Below are positions 60,690 through 64,000 of a stretch of 64,000 nucleotides of DNA, in pieces. Origin of the DNA: Apteryx mantelli (lineage: Eukaryota > Chordata > Aves > Apterygiformes > Apterygidae); contig NC_090019.1 of the NCBI RefSeq assembly GCF_036417845.1, positions 1 through 64,000 of the forward strand, given 5' to 3'. The position numbers were made by a program, and so were the translations under genes. Every line of letters starts with the position of its first letter. Within the stretch, counting starts at the first letter, position 1. A model generated the notes under the pieces. The model was not told the DNA's origin and searched no databases. It saw only the letters and a list, made by a program, of their open reading frames with translations.

Positions 60690-63480
60690 TACTGCGTCAT
60701 GGTGTCCCTTAGCGTGTCATGATGTCCCTTAGCGTGTCATGGCGTCCCTTAGCGTGTCATGATGTCCCTTAGCGTGTCACGGTGTCCCTTAGCGTGTCAT
60801 GATGTCCCTTAGCGTGTCATGATGTCCTTTACCGTGTCACGGCGTCCCTTAGCGTGTCATGATGTCCTTTACCGTGTCACGGCGTCCCTTAGCGTGTCAC
60901 GGTGTCCCTTAGCGTGTCACGGCGTCCCTCAGCGTGTCACGGTGTCCCTTAGCGTGTCACGGTGTCCCTTAGCGTGTCACGGTGTCCCTTAGCGTGTCAC
61001 AATGTCCCTTAGCGTGTCACAATGTCCCTTAGCGTGTCATGATGTCCCTTAGCGTGTCATGGTGTCCCTTAGTGTGTCATGGTGTCCCTTAGCGTGTCAC
61101 AGTGTCCCTTAGTGTGTCATGGTGTCCCTTAGCGTGTCACAGTGTCCCTTAGCGTGTCATGGTGTCCTTTAGCGTGTCACGGTGTCCCTTAGCGTGTCAT
61201 GGTGTCCTTTAGCGTGTCACAGTGTCCCTTAGCGTGTCATGGTGTCCCTTAGCGTGTCACGGTGTCCCTTAGCGTGTCATGGTGTCCCTTAGTGTGTCAT
61301 GGTGTCCCTTAGCGTGTCACAGTGTCCCTTAGCGTGTCATGGTGTCCCTTAGCGTGTCACGGTGTCCCTTAGCGTGTCACGATGTCCCTTAGCGTGTCAC
61401 AGTGTCCCTTAGCGTGTCACGGTGTCCCTTAGTGCGTCATGATGTCCCTTAGTGCGTCATGATGTCCCTTAGTGTGTCATGGTGTCCCTTAGCGTGTCAT
61501 GGTGTCCCTTAGCGTGTCACGGTGTCCCTTAGTGTGTCATGGTGTCCCTTAGCGTGTCACGGTGTCCCTTAGTGTGTCTTGGTCTCCCTTAGCGTGTCAT
61601 GGTGTTCCTTAGTGTGTCATGGTGTCCCTTAGCGTGTCACAGTGTCCCTTAGTGTGTCGTGGTGCCCCTTAGTGTGTCATGGTGTCCCTTAGCATGTCAT
61701 GATGTCCCTTAGTGTGTCATGGTGTCCCTTAGCGTGTCATGGTGTTCCTTAGCGTGTCACGGTGTCCCTTAGTGTGTCTTGGTCTCCCTTAGCGTGTCAT
61801 GGTGTTCCTTAGTGTGTCATGGTGTCCCTTAGCGTGTCACAGTGTCCCTTAGCGTGTCACGGTGTCCCTTAGCGTGTCACGGTGTCCCTTAGTGCGTCAT
61901 GATGTCCCTTAGTGTGTCATGGTGTCCCTTAGTGTGTCACGGTGTCCCTTAGTGTGTCATGGTGTTCCTTAGCGTGTCATGGTGTCCCTTAGCGTGTCAC
62001 GGTGTCCCTTAGCGTGTCACGATGTCCCTTAGCGTGTCACGGTGTCCCTTAGCGTGTCATGGTGTCCCTTAGCGTGTCACGGTGTCCCTTAGCATGTCAT
62101 GGTGTCCCTTAGCGTGTCATGATGTCCCTTAGCGTGTCACGGCGCCCCTTAGTGTGTCATGGTGTCCCTTAGCGTGTCACGGTGTCCCTTAGTGTGTCAT
62201 GGTGTCCCTTAGCGTGTCACGGTGTCCCTTAGTGTGTCATGGTGTTCCTTAGCGTGTCATGGTGTCCCTTAGCGTGTCATGGTGTCCCTTAGCGTGTCAT
62301 GGTGTCCCTTAGTGTGTCATGGTGTCCCTTAGCGTGTCACGGTGTTCCTTAGCGTGTCATGGTGTCCCTTAGCGTGTCATGGTGTCCCTTAGTGTGTCAT
62401 GGTGTTCCTTAGCGTGTCACGGTGTCCCTTAGCGTGTCATGGTGTCCCTTAGCGTGTCATGGTGTTCCTTAGCGTGTCACGGTGTCCCTTAGTGTGTCTT
62501 GGTCTCCCTTAGCGTGTCATGGTGTTCCTTAGTGTGTCATGGTGTCCCTTAGCGTGTCACAGTGTCCCTTAGCGTGTCACGGTGTCCCTTAGCGTGTCAC
62601 GGTGTCCCTTAGTGCGTCATGATGTCCCTTAGTGTGTCATGGTGTCCCTTAGTGTGTCACGGTGTCCCTTAGTGTGTCATGGTGTTCCTTAGCGTGTCAT
62701 GGTGTCCCTTAGCGTGTCACGGTGTCCCTTAGCGTGTCACGATGTCCCTTAGCGTGTCACGGTGTCCCTTAGCATGTCATGGTGTCCCTTAGCGTGTCAC
62801 GGTGTCCCTTAGCATGTCATGGTGTCCCTTAGCGTGTCATGATGTCCCTTAGCGTGTCACGGCGCCCCTTAGTGTGTCATGGTGTCCCTTAGCGTGTCAC
62901 GGTGTCCCTTAGTGTGTCATGGTGTCCCTTAGCGTGTCACGGTGTCCCTTAGCGTGTCACGGTGTCCCTTAGTGTGTCATGGTGTTCCTTAGCGTGTCAT
63001 GGTGTCCCTTAGCGTGTCATGGTGTCCCTTAGCGTGTCATGGTGTCCCTTAGTGTGTCGTGGTGCCCCTTAGTGTGTCATGGTGTCCCTTAGCATGTCAT
63101 GATGTCCCTTAGTGTGTCACGGTGTCCCTTAGCGTATCACAGTGTCCCTTAGTGTGTCATGGTGTCCCTTAGCGTGTCGTGGTGCCCCTTAGTGTGTCAT
63201 GGTGTCCCTTAGCGTGTCACGGCGTCCCTTAGCGTGTCACAGTGTCCCTTAGCGTGTCACGGTGTCCCTTAGCATGTCACAATGTCCCTTAGCGTGTCAT
63301 GATGTGCCTTAACGTGTCGTGGTGTCTGTTAGCGTGTTGTGGCATCCCTTGGCGTGTCACAGTGTCCCTTAGCATGTCATGGTGTCCCTTAGCGTGTCAC
63401 GGTGTCCCTTAGTGTATCACGACGCCCCTTAGCGTGTCACGGTGGCCCTTAGCGTGTTGCAAAGCGCCTTAGCGTGTCCC
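60690..63480. repeat. 20-bp array TGTCCCTTAGCGTGTCAYGG, ~139 units (UBA1 intron)
   Basis: Unit length is strictly 20 bp with no phase change across about 2.7 kb. Variation is almost all at a few sites (AGCGTG/AGTGTG/AGCATG, TCAC/TCAT, GG/GA/AG). A block of about 480 bp is repeated 720 bp away. Degenerates after about 63,300. Confidence 0.97.
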
Positions 63481-64000
63481 AGTGCCCCCTAACTGCCCCC
63501 CACTGCCCCATAGAGCCCCCCCGGCGCCCCATAGCGCCCCATAGAGCCCCCCAGTGCCCCATAGTGCCCCATAGCCACCCCCCAGCACCCCTTAGCACCC
63601 CATAGCTGCCCCCCAGCACCCCATAGAGCCCCCCCAGCACCCCGTAGAGCCCCATAGCTGCCCCCCAGCACCCCGTAGAGCCCCCCCGGCACCCCATAGA
63701 GCCCCATAGCCACCCCCCAGCACCCCCTAGCACCCCATAGCTGCCCCCCAGCACCCCATAGAGCCCCCCAGCACCCCATAGCACCCCATAGCCACCCCCC
63801 AGCACCCCATAGCACCCCATAGCCGTGTCCCAGCACCCCATAGAGCCCCCCCAGCACCCCGTAGAGCCCCATAGCCACCCCCCAGCACCCCATAGGGCCC
63901 CCCCAGCACCCCATAGCCGCGTCCCATCGCCCCTCGGCGGGTCCCAGCCGCCCCCCAGTGCCCCATAGCACCCCATAGCCGCCCCCCAGCACCCCATAGA
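63480..64000. repeat. AGCACCCCATAGAGCCCCCC repeats (UBA1 intron, to window edge)
   Basis: C-rich units of 20-30 bp: CAGCACCCCATAG with AGCCCCCC or CCACCCCC linkers. Sense strand nearly free of G-runs. Reaches the right edge with no exon. Confidence 0.92.

Noticed and set aside
60690-63480. Telomere-like or centromeric satellite because of CCCTTAG words
   Set aside because: CCCTTAG resembles part of CCCTAA, but the unit is a strict 20-mer inside a UBA1 intron; no run of CCCTAA occurs.

Overview
The window is eukaryotic, very GC-rich vertebrate DNA, most plausibly an avian (or other sauropsid) microchromosome. It holds three genes that I recognise from their exon translations: RBM10 (minus strand, 5' part only), NDUFB11 (plus strand, complete apart from one indel), and UBA1 (plus strand, 5' part only). 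I cannot name the species. The bird call is inference: it rests on the protein divergence from human, the tiny GC-rich exons, and introns made almost wholly of G+C-rich minisatellites.

Layout. Positions 1-11,096 are one 13-bp minisatellite with about 850 units, lying in an RBM10 intron. Position 11,183 back from 28,679 carries five RBM10 exons encoding the N-terminus and RRM1, separated by four introns each filled with a different tandem repeat. Positions 29,440-30,130 are a CpG-island head-to-head promoter shared by RBM10 and NDUFB11. NDUFB11 occupies 30,131-31,767 in three exons, with a poly(A) signal at 32,002. Positions 32,340-32,480 are a small non-repetitive CpG-rich island with promoter motifs and no assigned gene. 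Positions 32,480-34,670 are CTATAG-rich intergenic repeats. Positions 34,690-35,150 are the UBA1 CpG-island promoter. Positions 38,965-60,635 carry twelve UBA1 coding exons (469 codons) covering the alternative N-termini, the inactive adenylation half, the FCCH and four-helix-bundle segments, and the start of the active adenylation domain. The rest of UBA1, including the ATP-binding glycine loop and the catalytic cysteine, lies to the right of the window.

The genes are housekeeping: an RNA-binding splicing regulator, a mitochondrial complex I subunit, and the main ubiquitin-activating enzyme. They are neighbours in mammals too, but here the RBM10-NDUFB11 pair is inverted relative to UBA1.

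The striking part is not the genes. Only about 2.4 kb of 64 kb is coding, and almost everything else is tandem repeat. Nearly every intron has its own repeat family. One family (core CCCGGACGCCTGGGCCC) is shared across many introns, runs right up to several splice donors, and mostly lies in the sense orientation of whichever gene it sits in. Very long stop-free frames on both strands are by-products of repeats, not proteins. Two coding exons carry frame-breaking length changes in poly-C tracts that look like sequencing errors.
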